A DNA stretch of 64,000 nt from Agrobacterium larrymoorei (GTDB taxonomy: Bacteria; Pseudomonadota; Alphaproteobacteria; Rhizobiales; Rhizobiaceae): assembly GCF_013322225.1 (NCBI RefSeq), contig NZ_JAAMFB010000030.1:30216-94215 (forward strand), in the 5' to 3' direction. Both the position numbers and the translations under genes were made by a program. Position 1 is the first letter of the stretch, and the number at the start of each line of letters is the position of its first letter. The notes under the pieces were generated by a model. That model searched no databases. It had not been told where the DNA came from and saw only the letters and a program-made list of their open reading frames with translations. Shown in pieces: positions 33,411-42,907 of the stretch.

Positions 33411-35117
33411 CTACAAGGCCATATCCGGGACCCGTTCGACATCACCTGCCGGCGTGATTGCAGGCGGTTGATTGGTGGCATTGAGGTTGACTGTCGGCGG
33501 CGCGATGGCCAGTTGCAGGCGTTCTGCCGTTGCCGCCCACTCCTTGACAAGGATATCCGGGGTTTCGTTCAGCTTGATACCGTAGCTGGGGACGATCCGC
33601 CGAATTTTTTCCTGCCATTCTGGGGTCTTAAGCTTCTCGGCAAAGACCTTCTTGAGCACGTCGAGCATGATCGGTGGGGCCGTAGAGGCGCCCGGCGAAG
33701 CACCGAGCAGGGCTGCTATCGAGCTGTCCTTCGCTGCAACGACTTCGGTGCCTAGCTTCAGAACACCACCCTTGTCTTTGTCCCGCTTGATGATCTGGAC
33801 ACGCTGGCCTGCCTGCCAGAGGCGCCAGTCTGCGGCTTGCGCCTTCGGAAAGTATTCACGCAGCGCGGTCATGCGGTCCTCGTCCGATAGCATGAGTTGG
33901 CCCGCGAGATATTCGACGAGGTTGAACTCATCCATGCCGACCTTCATCATCGGCCAGATATTGTCGAGCGTGACCGAGGCCGGCAAATCGAAATACGAGC
34001 CTTGCTTTAGAAACTTGGTAGAAAAGGTTGCGAAGGGTCCGAACAGGATGTGGCGCTTGCCATCGAACACGCGCGTGTCGAGATGCGGTACCGACATCGG
34101 CGGAGCGCCGGTGGAGGCCTGGCCATAAGCCTTGGCAAGATGGTTGTTGACGATGTCGGGGTTGTCGCAGACGAGGAAGGAGCCGCCGACCGGGAAGCCC
34201 GCATAATCGTCACCTTCCGGAATGCCGGACATCTGCAGAAGATGCAGCGCACCGCCGCCCGCGCCGAGGAAGATGAATTTCGCCTTGATCGAGCTGCGCT
34301 CGCCAGTCTTGGTGTTATCGAAGCCTACGCTCCACGTGCCATCGGTGTTGCGCTCGATTTCCTGAACTTCAGCCGACGTCTGCAGATTGAACGTTGGCAG
34401 GCCCTTCAGGTGGGTGACATACTGATGGACGATCTGACCAAAATTCACGTCAGTACCGAGAGGGGACCAGGTGGCGGCAATCTTTTGAGACGGGTCGCGG
34501 CCATCGATCATCAACGGCACCCACTTGGCGATCTCCTCCGGATCGGTTGAAAACTGCATGCCGGAGAATAGTGGGCTTGCCTTGAGTGCCTCGTGGCGCT
34601 TGCGCAGGAACTCGGTGTTTTCGTCACCCCAGACGAAGCTCATATGCGGGGTGGAGTTTATGAAAGACCGCGGGTCCTTCAAAACACCCATGTCGATCTG
34701 GTGGGCCAGGAACTGACGGGTGATCTGGAAACCTTCGTTGATCTCCACCGCCTTTTCGATATGGACATTGCCATTGTTATCCTGCGGCGTGTAGTTCAGC
34801 TCCGCTAGCGCCGAGTGGCCGGTGCCCGCATTGTTCCAGCCGTTCGAGCTTTCCTGAGCGACGTCATTGAGGCGCTCAAGCATCTCGATCGTCCAGCTCG
34901 GCTCAAGCTCGCTGAGCAGGACACCGAGCGTAGAGCTCATGATTCCGCCGCCGATGAGCAACACTTCGACCGTTTTTTCGACAGGTGCCGCCCAACTTGG
35001 AACTGCCGGTAATGACAGCGCGGCAGCGCCTGCGGCTGCGGAGCCGAGCAACTGGCGGCGGCTAAGCGTGAGGCGGTCGGAATGGGAGGTTGAGTCGCTC
35101 TTGTTTTCGCCGGGCAT
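33411..35117 (-). CDS. mqo: Malate:quinone oxidoreductase with Tat-type leader
   Basis: A 568-residue FAD enzyme oxidising malate to oxaloacetate with electrons passed to quinone. The family motifs are plain: [16 protein letters not shown] (FAD-binding, near residue 55), [19 protein letters not shown] and [18 protein letters not shown]. The N-terminus has [19 protein letters not shown] (Arg-Arg at about 20-21) ending in AxA-like PSWAAP, a twin-arginine signal. Most Mqo enzymes are peripheral cytoplasmic proteins, so this form may face the periplasm. The start at 35117 follows AGAGG; the frame is open further upstream but without family sequence. Divergent from the response-regulator gene. Confidence 0.92.
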   Translation of the reverse strand: MPGENKSDSTSHSDRLTLSRRQLLGSAAAGAAALSLPAVPSWAAPVEKTVEVLLIGGGIMSSTLGVLLSELEPSWTIEMLERLNDVAQESSNGWNNAGTGHSALAELNYTPQDNNGNVHIEKAVEINEGFQITRQFLAHQIDMGVLKDPRSFINSTPHMSFVWGDENTEFLRKRHEALKASPLFSGMQFSTDPEEIAKWVPLMIDGRDPSQKIAATWSPLGTDVNFGQIVHQYVTHLKGLPTFNLQTSAEVQEIERNTDGTWSVGFDNTKTGERSSIKAKFIFLGAGGGALHLLQMSGIPEGDDYAGFPVGGSFLVCDNPDIVNNHLAKAYGQASTGAPPMSVPHLDTRVFDGKRHILFGPFATFSTKFLKQGSYFDLPASVTLDNIWPMMKVGMDEFNLVEYLAGQLMLSDEDRMTALREYFPKAQAADWRLWQAGQRVQIIKRDKDKGGVLKLGTEVVAAKDSSIAALLGASPGASTAPPIMLDVLKKVFAEKLKTPEWQEKIRRIVPSYGIKLNETPDILVKEWAATAERLQLAIAPPTVNLNATNQPPAITPAGDVERVPDMAL

Positions 35118-35379
35118 CTGATACCTCTCGTTTTTGGCGTTGGGCCGCTTTACGTCAGCTGGCAATCCCACGGGACTTAAGCCGGGCTGTTGACATATTG
35201 TCGCGGCTACGATTAGTCGCAGGACATGCGCTCGCGATCTCGTCAAATCCATTAAATTAGAATTTAGTATTTGAGTTTCGGACTTCTGGTGTGCCGGGTC
35301 TCTTGGGCGGTTTATCTGCCTTAACGGGATTAGAGAGGTCCGATAAATCCTTCGGAAATTATCCGCGATAGACAGTGCC

Positions 35380-36057
35380 ATGACCAAGATTGTGCTTATT
35401 GAAGACGATGCCGAAACCGCAGCGGATATCTGTGCCGAGCTACAGGATCACGGTTATGTCGTGGACTGGGCGCCCGATGGCGTAGCCGGTCTGGCTCAGG
35501 TGCGAAACAGCAGGCCTGATGTGCTGATCATCGATCGCATGCTGCCTGGCATGGACGGGCTTGCCGTCATCGAGGCCCTGCGTCGCGACAATATACGCAC
35601 TCCGGTTCTGGTTCTGAGCGCGCTTGGTGCCGTCAATGATCGCGTCAAAGGATTGCGGGCCGGTGGCGACGATTATCTCACGAAACCGTTTGCCCTTCTG
35701 GAACTGCTTGCGCGCGTCGAGGCGCTGTTGCGGCGTCCGGCAGAGCCGATTACCAATGCGCTGCGGGTCGGCCCGTTGGAACTCGATCTGATCGAGCGCA
35801 GCGCCAGTCGCGGCAGCAGGGCAATCGAGCTGCTGCCGCGCGAATTCCGCCTTCTCGAATACATGATGCGCCATTGCGAGCAATTACTCACTCGGGCCAT
35901 GCTGTTTGAGGAAGTTTGGAATTACAAGTTCGTGCCCGATTCCAATCTGGTCGATGTCCACATGGGTCGCCTGCGCCGCAAGGTGGACGCGGATGGAGAA
36001 GCGCCGATGATCACCAATATCCGTGGAGAAGGCTTTATCCTCCGTGCACCTGATTGA
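35380..36057 (+). CDS. OmpR-family response regulator
   Basis: A 225-residue two-domain regulator. The receiver has the acidic pocket IEDDAET, phospho-acceptor Asp in [12 protein letters not shown] (about residue 52), and the switch Lys in [14 protein letters not shown]. The winged-helix C-terminus has [14 protein letters not shown] and [15 protein letters not shown]. It pairs with the kinase gene that overlaps its end. It is divergent from mqo across a 262-base gap in which I see no gene; control of mqo is possible but unproven. The regulated signal is not evident. Confidence 0.9.
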   Translation: MTKIVLIEDDAETAADICAELQDHGYVVDWAPDGVAGLAQVRNSRPDVLIIDRMLPGMDGLAVIEALRRDNIRTPVLVLSALGAVNDRVKGLRAGGDDYLTKPFALLELLARVEALLRRPAEPITNALRVGPLELDLIERSASRGSRAIELLPREFRLLEYMMRHCEQLLTRAMLFEEVWNYKFVPDSNLVDVHMGRLRRKVDADGEAPMITNIRGEGFILRAPD

Positions 36058-37411
36058 CTGGATAAGAACCTCGAGCTTTCGCTACACGTTCGTCCTGATC
36101 TTGGCGATCGCGGCGACGGTTATGCTCAGCCTCGTGTTTGCCTACGTCAACACAAGTCGGGAACTGGTGTCCTTGCTCGACGGCCTGATTATCCAGGAAT
36201 CGGATGCGATTGTCGCCCAGTCGAAAGAAGGCCACCTGACGACCTATGACGAGCGGCTTCGGCAGGATCCGCGACGCTATAAGCCCACCGGCCTGTTTTC
36301 AGCATCCGGAGAGCGGATATCCGGTAATGTTCTACGATGGCCTGCGGGGCTGGAGATAGATCAGGCTCCAATCCAGGTGGATATCGACCGATTTGGTCCG
36401 GGCTGGCATATGGTCCAGCCATCACGAGCCGTTGCCCGTCGGCTCGCCGATGGCAAAATCGTCGTCGTCGGCTGGAGTACGAAGGACAACGAACAAACCG
36501 CGATGGTCGTGGAGCGTGGTTTAATCTTTGGGCTTCTGCCTGCCTTCCTGCTCGGGCTTGCGGCGTCTCTACTGTTTGCGGCGCGTTCGAAGCGGCGTAT
36601 CCACGAAATGCAGACAAGAGCGGCGGCACTCGTCGCGGGCGATCTCAAGCAACGCCTACCGGTGCGCAACAGCGAGGATCCGCTCGACAAGCTGGCGCAG
36701 ATCGTCAACGGAATGCTCGACGAAATTCAAACGCTTGTCGAAAACCTCGCCGGCATCGGCGACGATATCGCCCACGATCTCCGCACGCCACTGGCGCGGG
36801 TGCGGATTGGACTGGAGCGAGCACGGCGTACCGCAACCAGCGTTGACGATCTTCACAGTGCGATCGATCGCAGCATTGCCGGGGTAGACCTTGCGATTTC
36901 CATCGTGACGGCGCTTCTGCGGATCCGGGAGATTGAGCAGACCCGCCGCCTCGCAGCATTCGAAAGCGTGTCGATGACCGAGATCGTCAAGGAGGTCGCC
37001 GAATTCTACGAGCCTTTTGCCGAAGAAAAGCAGCTTACCATGACGATCCGTGCGGAGACGGACGTTACTGTGCGTGGAGACCGGGATCTCCTGTTTGAGG
37101 CGGTTGCCAACCTCGTCGATAATGCTGTGAAATTCACGCCACAGGGCGGTACCGTGACACTCGAGCTTTCGGTCAAACAAGGCGGACAAAGTCTCCGCGT
37201 CGCCGACACGGGGCCGGGCGTGTCAGAAGAGGAGCGGGACTTGCTGGTGCAGCGCTTTTATCGTTCGGACCGAAGCCGACATACGAAAGGCATCGGTCTC
37301 GGTCTTACTCTCGTTACGGCAATCGTCAAACTGCACGGATTCAAGTTCGATATCATCGCTTCAGAGGGCTTTGCCGCGGAGATCCAGTTTCCTTTTCAGC
37401 CTGGAAGCTGA
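36044..37411 (+). CDS. Sensor histidine kinase partner of the OmpR-type regulator
   Basis: A 455-residue membrane kinase. Transmembrane helices lie at about 14-35 (FVLILAIAATVMLSLVF) and about 160-180 (GLLPAFLLGLAASLLF), enclosing a periplasmic sensor of about 125 residues. HAMP, HisKA (DIAHDLRTPLARVRIG, phospho-His) and the HATPase domain (NLVDNAVKFTP, DTGPGVSEEE, TKGIGLGLTLV) follow. I chose GTG 36044, a 14-base overlap with the regulator gene; GTG 36023 is an alternative. Ligand unknown. Confidence 0.9.
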   Translation: MHLIDWIRTSSFRYTFVLILAIAATVMLSLVFAYVNTSRELVSLLDGLIIQESDAIVAQSKEGHLTTYDERLRQDPRRYKPTGLFSASGERISGNVLRWPAGLEIDQAPIQVDIDRFGPGWHMVQPSRAVARRLADGKIVVVGWSTKDNEQTAMVVERGLIFGLLPAFLLGLAASLLFAARSKRRIHEMQTRAAALVAGDLKQRLPVRNSEDPLDKLAQIVNGMLDEIQTLVENLAGIGDDIAHDLRTPLARVRIGLERARRTATSVDDLHSAIDRSIAGVDLAISIVTALLRIREIEQTRRLAAFESVSMTEIVKEVAEFYEPFAEEKQLTMTIRAETDVTVRGDRDLLFEAVANLVDNAVKFTPQGGTVTLELSVKQGGQSLRVADTGPGVSEEERDLLVQRFYRSDRSRHTKGIGLGLTLVTAIVKLHGFKFDIIASEGFAAEIQFPFQPGS

Positions 37412-37436
37412 TGCTGAAATCGAGTATCCACCAGAA

Positions 37437-37455
37437 ATATTTGTCAGACGAATAT
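37437..37455. promoter_or_regulatory. Candidate FCD/GntR operator ATATTTGTC-A-GACGAATAT
   Basis: Nine-base inverted repeat with one mismatch around a central A, 78 bases before the GntR-type regulator start. The core TTGTCAGACGA fits the TNGTnnnACNA pattern typical of FCD-subfamily (FadR/UxuR-like) operators. Autoregulation is the natural reading. Confidence 0.55.
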
Positions 37456-37532
37456 AATTATCATTGATCTAAATTCATCATACTCTTACGATCCAGTCAA
37501 AGATCCCTCTCGCCATTGGGCATGCATTCGAT

Positions 37533-38273
37533 ATGCGTCAACAAGGAAAAGAGCGCCCCAAGAACGGGGCATCGCTCGTCAGTCAAGTCAGTAGCGTACT
37601 TCGCGACGCTATCGCGTCGGGTCGATACGGGCCTGGCGACAAACTTCCAAGTGAAGTCGAGCTCACCGAAGCGCATGGTGTCAGCAGAACAGTGGTACGC
37701 GAAGCCGTTACCGGACTGCGATGCGATGGACTGGTTGAGGTCAGGCAGGGTGCGGGCATCTTTGTCCTGAAAAAAGACAAACCCGAAGGCTCTAAGGTCA
37801 ATATCGAAAAAGCCCGGCTTTCGTCGGATCTGGAAGTATTGGAAATCCGCACTCCATTGGAAATCGAGGCGGCAGGGCTGGCTGCACTCAGGCGTTCCCC
37901 CGCTCAGGAGGAGGCGATTTTCGATCGCCATGCAAAGGTGCTTGATTGCATAGAGCGGAATCAGTCCATCCGTGAAGCGGACCTTGCGCTTCATCTCGCC
38001 ATTGCTGCCGCCACCAACAATTTGCTTTTCACACAGTTTCTTGAGCTTCATGGTCAGGCCGTCATCCCGCAGTCAAAGGCGGTGCCAATGGCGCGGGAAG
38101 GTGATCAGACGGCCTATCGTCGACTTATCCACAAAGAGCATCAGGCCGTAGTGGTTGCTATTTCGGATCGTGATGAGCAGGCGGCAAAGCTTGCCATGCA
38201 GGAACACTTGCGCGGAAGCCAGCAGCGCTACCGTGACATGATGCGGGATTTACGCGGAATTGTTGCGGGTTAG
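37533..38273 (+). CDS. GntR-family regulator, FCD subfamily (UxuR/FadR-like)
   Basis: A 246-residue regulator. The winged-helix N-terminus has LRDAIASGRYGPGDKLPSE, LTEAHGVSRTVVREAV and LEVRQGAGIFV-like text. The C-terminal FCD domain has LEIRTPLEIEAAGLAA and the metal/ligand His-bearing DLALHLAIAAATNN and HQAVVVAISDRDEQAA. FCD regulators commonly sense sugar acids or uronate derivatives. Its position beside a uronide-type locus suggests control of the heparinase-like lyase and importer genes. A palindromic operator lies upstream. Confidence 0.88.
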   Translation: MRQQGKERPKNGASLVSQVSSVLRDAIASGRYGPGDKLPSEVELTEAHGVSRTVVREAVTGLRCDGLVEVRQGAGIFVLKKDKPEGSKVNIEKARLSSDLEVLEIRTPLEIEAAGLAALRRSPAQEEAIFDRHAKVLDCIERNQSIREADLALHLAIAAATNNLLFTQFLELHGQAVIPQSKAVPMAREGDQTAYRRLIHKEHQAVVVAISDRDEQAAKLAMQEHLRGSQQRYRDMMRDLRGIVAG

Positions 38274-38301
38274 ACTGGGGCTTTGGTTTTGGACTTCATC
38301 T

Positions 38302-39090
38302 CTACTCGATAACATCGACACCCCAGACTTCGATCTGCGTCAATGCAGGGAAGGGGGATGGATCATCCGCTTTTTTGAGATCGTGCAGCCGGATCCACTC
38401 GACCGTTTTGGGCTCTAAAGAGAAAGACTGCGCTGCGCCGGTCTTCGATAGCTCGAATAAAAGCGTCTCGCCGCTCGATAGGGTCACGTTCAACCTTTTC
38501 CACCACGCATCATGCGGGAAATCCGCTCGCAGATAGAACGCAAACTCATCGATAACGACTGGACGACCAAAGTTTACCGTTAAGGCGGCGTTTGGGTCGC
38601 GGTTGATACCCCAACTGGTGTAGGGCCAAAACCCATGATCGTCGTTTGCCTTTTCTCCATCGATTGCATTGCGGGCAGCAAAAGCGGATTCCCCGCGCGT
38701 TTCGACATTGGCAGTCGCATGGGGAAACAGGGATTCGTTGTCATGATGGTCGAAGGGGTTAAAGGCGAGGTTTCTGCGGGAAAAAGCATCGTGCCGTGCT
38801 CGCCTTGCCGAGAGGCGGTGGAGGTATCCGGTAAACGCCTGCGGAGGGTATGACTTCCGCTTCAGTTGGTCCGGAATCGGCAAAGTGAACTCTGTGCCAT
38901 CGAGATAGGCGATGGTCGGGGGCATTGCTGCGTCGAGAGCGAGATGGATATAGCCCGGTTCCGATGTGTTCAAGATGATCCTGTCACCTTCCCGATAGTT
39001 CGCTCGATAGACGAGAAATACTTCGTCTTCAGAGCTGGTTTGAGCCAATATATCGTTCGTGGGGCTGACGACCTTCAGAGTGAGCTTCAT
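38302..39090 (-). CDS. Uncharacterised cytoplasmic protein with C-terminal discoidin/CBM-like domain
   Basis: A 262-residue protein. The C-terminal half (residues about 125-260) looks like a galactose-binding/F5-8C type beta-sandwich: AFAARNAIDGEKANDDHGFW, SWGINRDPNAALTVNFGR, FYLRADFPHDAWWK and LTQIEVWGV. The N-terminal half has no family I recognise. There is no signal peptide, unusual for a carbohydrate-binding domain, so it may act on imported oligosaccharides together with the lyase encoded ten bases upstream in the same transcript. Confidence 0.7.
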   Translation of the reverse strand: MKLTLKVVSPTNDILAQTSSEDEVFLVYRANYREGDRIILNTSEPGYIHLALDAAMPPTIAYLDGTEFTLPIPDQLKRKSYPPQAFTGYLHRLSARRARHDAFSRRNLAFNPFDHHDNESLFPHATANVETRGESAFAARNAIDGEKANDDHGFWPYTSWGINRDPNAALTVNFGRPVVIDEFAFYLRADFPHDAWWKRLNVTLSSGETLLFELSKTGAAQSFSLEPKTVEWIRLHDLKKADDPSPFPALTQIEVWGVDVIE

Positions 39091-39100
39091 CTGTCTACCC

Positions 39101-40888
39101 TCAGTTGATGGTCAGACGCAGGCAGTGCGCTCTGAAGGGAATAAGAACGCGGTAGATTCTGTCCGGCCAAGACTGACGAAGGCGCGGGTCATCAATTGCT
39201 ATGGCCTCTATTGTAATCTGCGCTTCGCCCTCGCAGTTCACCGTCCCCAAACCACCGATTGAAAGGTATCCGTCTTCGATTGTTGGCTGGGCAACAGTCA
39301 ATAGTGAAAGAATCGCGTTGCGACTTCCATCATATTCATCAATGACTTCGACGTATTTTTTGCGAAACAAAGTTATTTGCCTCCGGTAGGTTTTTACAGC
39401 TGCTTCGGCCGGATAGGCATTGGCGATATCGAAGGAAATCTGCACGGTTTCATCGAGAAACTCGGTTTTGAAATCGGTGGCCGCAAACGCCGCTCCAGCG
39501 GCTTGCCCCACGCCATCGAATGTTGGCAGATTGTGGTAGGCCGATTGCATCGTCCAAATGTCGTAGCGATCTGCTGAGAAGGTCTTTGCTGTATATGTTT
39601 CTACGCCCACATCGATGATGAATGGCTTGCCGTTTTTGTAAAGCGTAAGGCTTCCCACGTCGTTATGATTGTGACTTTCGCCGTTGTTTCCAGCTTTCAC
39701 GGCGAGAGCGAAGACCTCGTCGCGGGCAATTGCCAGCTCTATGCCGGGGTAAAGCTTGTCGCATTTCTTGGGCGGTGCGAGCACGGTCTGGCTCAGCTCT
39801 CTTTCGGTCAGGATCGCCAGAGCCCGATACCAAAGGTTCCATTCCCTGCTCAGCAGCCGGTCTGGACTTTCACTCCATCTGTCCCTGGCAAACGCCCGCA
39901 ATGCGTCAGAATTGACCGCCTTGCCAAACAGAAATTCCCGAACTCCGCTCGTATCGTAATGCGCCGGTGAGTCCGCAAAATTGAAATAGGTTGAAGCCGC
40001 GACGTGCATGCTGACGATAAATTCAGCCATGTTGCGAATTTTTGTCGACGTAAAAGGTCTGGTCATCGAACCCGGAGCGACAGTCTCCAGAACAGTCATG
40101 GCGCCGAACATGCAGAGCGCTGCGTGCCCATAATAGAGAACTCCTTCCTCGCAGGCACCATCCTCTCCGTAGTCCTTTATGAAGGCGTCGAGGCTTGCCA
40201 GCGCTTTGCTAGCGACTTGCCGTTTTGTAAAGTCCTCGGTTTTGATGAGGAAGGTGGATAGCAGGACGTTCTGTGTGATCCACGCCGTCCAATTGTTCAT
40301 TCGCTCTTCGCCATTTCCCATCCACCAGAAATGGCGCTCGGTATATGGTCGGATGATACGTGAGTGAATCTCTTGCCTGACACGCGTCACAATATCCGTC
40401 TTAGCACCTTCCAGCTCGGCACCAAGCAGATGAATCGCAAGCGCGAGATTGGCCCCGGTTTCGGCGGCAAACAGATCGATGACCGGATTTTGCGGATCCG
40501 GCAGCGGCGCTCTTGGTCCGCCCCTTATATGGGAATTGTGGGCAGGCAGCTGCCAGCCGCTTTCCTCGCAGATCAGCCATAGTCCATCGATAATCGCATC
40601 TAGGAACCGGCCATTCGCCTCGATGCATTCACCAATCACCAGAGCGTTCAGCTTCAGCCGTCTTGAGAAATAGAGATCCTCGAAGCGGGAGCGGTTTCCG
40701 TTCAGGGTATATTCCCGATAATCGCTTGCATGAATAGCTGCCCAGGGCACGATCAGGGCATTTTCAGCAGCCTGAACGAGGATTGCCCTGCTTTCATCGG
40801 TCACCGCTGCCCGCAGTTTCTCAGGCGAAATCCCTGCGCCGAACGGCGCGAAAGTCCCGGGTAGGAGCTCCGTCATTTCCACAAACAC
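39101..40888 (-). CDS. Heparinase II/III-family polysaccharide lyase, cytoplasmic
   Basis: A 595-residue protein. An (alpha/alpha)-toroid N-terminal part (MNNWTAWITQNVLLSTFL, GACEEGVLYYGHAALCMFGA) is followed by the heparinase II/III beta-sandwich with NNGESHNHNDVGSLTLYKNG and FIIDVGVETY, the conserved His/Asn active-site and metal region. The family (PL12/15/17/21-type) cleaves uronate-containing polymers or oligomers by beta-elimination, giving unsaturated uronyl ends, the substrate of the GH88 enzyme in this locus. No signal peptide. GTG 40888 has GGGAGG eight bases upstream; ATG 40876 is an alternative. The exact glycan is not determinable. Confidence 0.85.
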   Translation of the reverse strand: MFVEMTELLPGTFAPFGAGISPEKLRAAVTDESRAILVQAAENALIVPWAAIHASDYREYTLNGNRSRFEDLYFSRRLKLNALVIGECIEANGRFLDAIIDGLWLICEESGWQLPAHNSHIRGGPRAPLPDPQNPVIDLFAAETGANLALAIHLLGAELEGAKTDIVTRVRQEIHSRIIRPYTERHFWWMGNGEERMNNWTAWITQNVLLSTFLIKTEDFTKRQVASKALASLDAFIKDYGEDGACEEGVLYYGHAALCMFGAMTVLETVAPGSMTRPFTSTKIRNMAEFIVSMHVAASTYFNFADSPAHYDTSGVREFLFGKAVNSDALRAFARDRWSESPDRLLSREWNLWYRALAILTERELSQTVLAPPKKCDKLYPGIELAIARDEVFALAVKAGNNGESHNHNDVGSLTLYKNGKPFIIDVGVETYTAKTFSADRYDIWTMQSAYHNLPTFDGVGQAAGAAFAATDFKTEFLDETVQISFDIANAYPAEAAVKTYRRQITLFRKKYVEVIDEYDGSRNAILSLLTVAQPTIEDGYLSIGGLGTVNCEGEAQITIEAIAIDDPRLRQSWPDRIYRVLIPFRAHCLRLTIN

Positions 40889-40983
40889 GCTCCATGCCTC
40901 CCGCGCGTTTCGAAATCGAATAGATCGGCTCCTATCATACGTATTTGTGAAGTGCTAGAAAATTTGTCTGATGTTGTGCAAAG

Positions 40984-40994
40984 TTGTTTGACCA
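40984..40994. promoter_or_regulatory. Candidate GntR/FCD site TTGTTTGACCA in the divergent promoter region
   Basis: This 11-mer fits TNGTnnnACNA, the same pattern as TTGTCAGACGA before the regulator gene, and a degenerate half-site TTGTCTGATG lies at 40964-40973. It sits in the 224-base region (40889-41112) between the lyase and the importer operon, where I see no gene. Similarity-based only. Confidence 0.4.
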
Positions 40995-41112
40995 ATATCG
41001 ATATCGTGTTATCCAAAACAACGGGAGGCGACCGGGCAAATGTTCGATCGCGATTGAGAATGTGCTGGTTGATGTCCGATAATCGGGACGAGATCGGTAC
41101 GGGAGGAATGCT

Positions 41113-42063
41113 TTGGCAATCGCAAGCGCGACTGCGCCTGAAGAACAGGCCGCTCCTTATCGTAAGAAAAAGGTTCGCGTCGTTTCGAAGAGGCGGCGGC
41201 GTATCGAGAATGCGCTGATTGCATACTCCTTCATCGCGCCCAACTTCCTTGGCTTTGCAATTTTCACGCTCGGGCCCATCCTGTTTGCTTTCGCGCTGGC
41301 CTTTATGCATTGGGATGGTTCCAATGCCATGCGCTTTGCTGGCCTCGATAATTTCTGGCGTCTGTTTGAAGATCGCGCGTTCATTGCGGCTTTTTGGAAT
41401 ACGATTGTCTATACCGTCGTGTCGGTGCCGCTGACCTTGGCTTGCGCGCTCGGTCTGGCCATTCTTCTCAATCAGAAGATTCTGGGCCGTAATTTCTTCC
41501 GCACGGCCATGTTTTTCCCCTATGTCGCTTCCCTCGTGGCGGTCGCGGTCGTCTGGAACATGATTTTCAACCCGGAAATGGGTCCGGTGAACATGCTCCT
41601 CTACACGCTGGGCCTCGATCCCGCCGATATGCCCGGCTGGGCAGCGGATCGGCATTGGGCAATGGTGACAGTTATCCTGTTCGGCGTCTGGAAAAGCATG
41701 GGTTACTACATGGTGATCTATCTTGCCGGGCTTCAGGGCGTGAACACCGAGCTTTATGAAGCCGCGGGTCTGGATGGAGCCAATGCCTGGCAGAAGTTCA
41801 TTCACGTTACGCTGCCGCAACTGGCGCCAACGACGTTCTTCGTCACGGTCATGCTGACCATCCAGTCATTCAAGGTGTTCGATCAGGTCTATATGATCAC
41901 GCAGGGCGGACCCGGCACATCGACCCTCGTTCTGGTCTATCACATCTATAACGAAGCCTTCATCTCTTGGGATCTCGGCTACTCTAGCATGATCGCGCTC
42001 GTGCTTTTCTTTCTCGTGCTTTGCGTGACGGTCATCCAGTTCAAGCGCCAGCGGGAGGACTAG
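41113..42063 (+). CDS. Sugar ABC transporter permease (MalF/UgpA type), importer 1
   Basis: A 316-residue inner-membrane permease with six predicted helices and the EAA loop YEAAGLDGANAWQKFIHVTLPQ, which contacts the ATPase. TTG start with GGAGG six bases upstream. It is the first gene of the operon permease-permease-GH88-ATPase-YesL-binding protein, divergent from the lyase. Family: carbohydrate uptake CUT1; the substrate is probably an unsaturated or acidic oligosaccharide by context. Confidence 0.9.
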   Translation: MAIASATAPEEQAAPYRKKKVRVVSKRRRRIENALIAYSFIAPNFLGFAIFTLGPILFAFALAFMHWDGSNAMRFAGLDNFWRLFEDRAFIAAFWNTIVYTVVSVPLTLACALGLAILLNQKILGRNFFRTAMFFPYVASLVAVAVVWNMIFNPEMGPVNMLLYTLGLDPADMPGWAADRHWAMVTVILFGVWKSMGYYMVIYLAGLQGVNTELYEAAGLDGANAWQKFIHVTLPQLAPTTFFVTVMLTIQSFKVFDQVYMITQGGPGTSTLVLVYHIYNEAFISWDLGYSSMIALVLFFLVLCVTVIQFKRQRED

Positions 42064-42066
42064 GTG

Positions 42067-42903
42067 ATGCGTGTTATGGGCCACAAAGTCTCGGTTGGAA
42101 CGATTGCCGTCTACGTCACGATCATCGCGATCACCATCATCATGCTGCTGCCCTTTGCGTGGATGCTGTCCGCATCGCTCAAACTCAGCCGCGATGTCTT
42201 CGTGTTTCCCATCGAATGGATTCCCTCCCAGCCGCGTTGGGAAAACTACAGCGATATATGGACGAAAATTCCGCTGGCGCTGTTCATCTACAACACGTCT
42301 AAGCTGACGATAATCGTTACGTTGCTTCAGCTCGTGACATCGAGCTTTGCCGCATATGCCTTCGCGAAACTGAACTTCCCTTACAAGAACACGCTGTTCC
42401 TGGGCTACATCGCCACCATCGCTATGCCTTGGCAGGTTTACATGGTGCCGCAGTTCCTGCTGATGCGCGAATTCGGGCTCAATAACACCCATCTGGCGCT
42501 GATCCTGTTGCAGGCCTTTACCGCTTTCGGTGTGTTCCTGATGCGGCAGTTCTACATGTCCATTCCGAACGAACTTTGCGAAGCAGCGCGCATCGATGGC
42601 ATGAACGAGTATCAGATTTGGGCAAAGATCATGCTGCCGTTGTCCAAGCCAGCCTTGTCGACGTTGACGATCTTCACCTTCGTCACGACCTGGAACGACT
42701 TCCTCGGACCGATGATCTACCTCACCAAAACGGAGCTGAAGACCATCCAGATTGGCCTGCGTATGTTCATCTCCCAATATTCAGCAGAATACGGGCTTAT
42801 CATGGCGGCTTCCGTGGTGGCGCTCATCCCGGTTCTCATCGTGTTCCTTGCCCTGCAACGCTTCTTTGTCGAAGGCGTCGCGTCTTCCGGCATCAAAGGT
42901 TAA
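42067..42903 (+). CDS. Sugar ABC transporter permease (MalG/UgpE type), importer 1
   Basis: A 278-residue second CUT1 permease with EAA loop CEAARIDGMNEYQIWAKIML. MalG-type features include FVTTWNDFLGPMIYL and the C-terminal LQRFFVEGVASSGIKG. It starts three bases after the first permease ends (a GTG at 42064 is also possible) and forms the heterodimeric channel with it. Confidence 0.9.
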   Translation: MRVMGHKVSVGTIAVYVTIIAITIIMLLPFAWMLSASLKLSRDVFVFPIEWIPSQPRWENYSDIWTKIPLALFIYNTSKLTIIVTLLQLVTSSFAAYAFAKLNFPYKNTLFLGYIATIAMPWQVYMVPQFLLMREFGLNNTHLALILLQAFTAFGVFLMRQFYMSIPNELCEAARIDGMNEYQIWAKIMLPLSKPALSTLTIFTFVTTWNDFLGPMIYLTKTELKTIQIGLRMFISQYSAEYGLIMAASVVALIPVLIVFLALQRFFVEGVASSGIKG

Positions 42904-42907
42904 TTTC

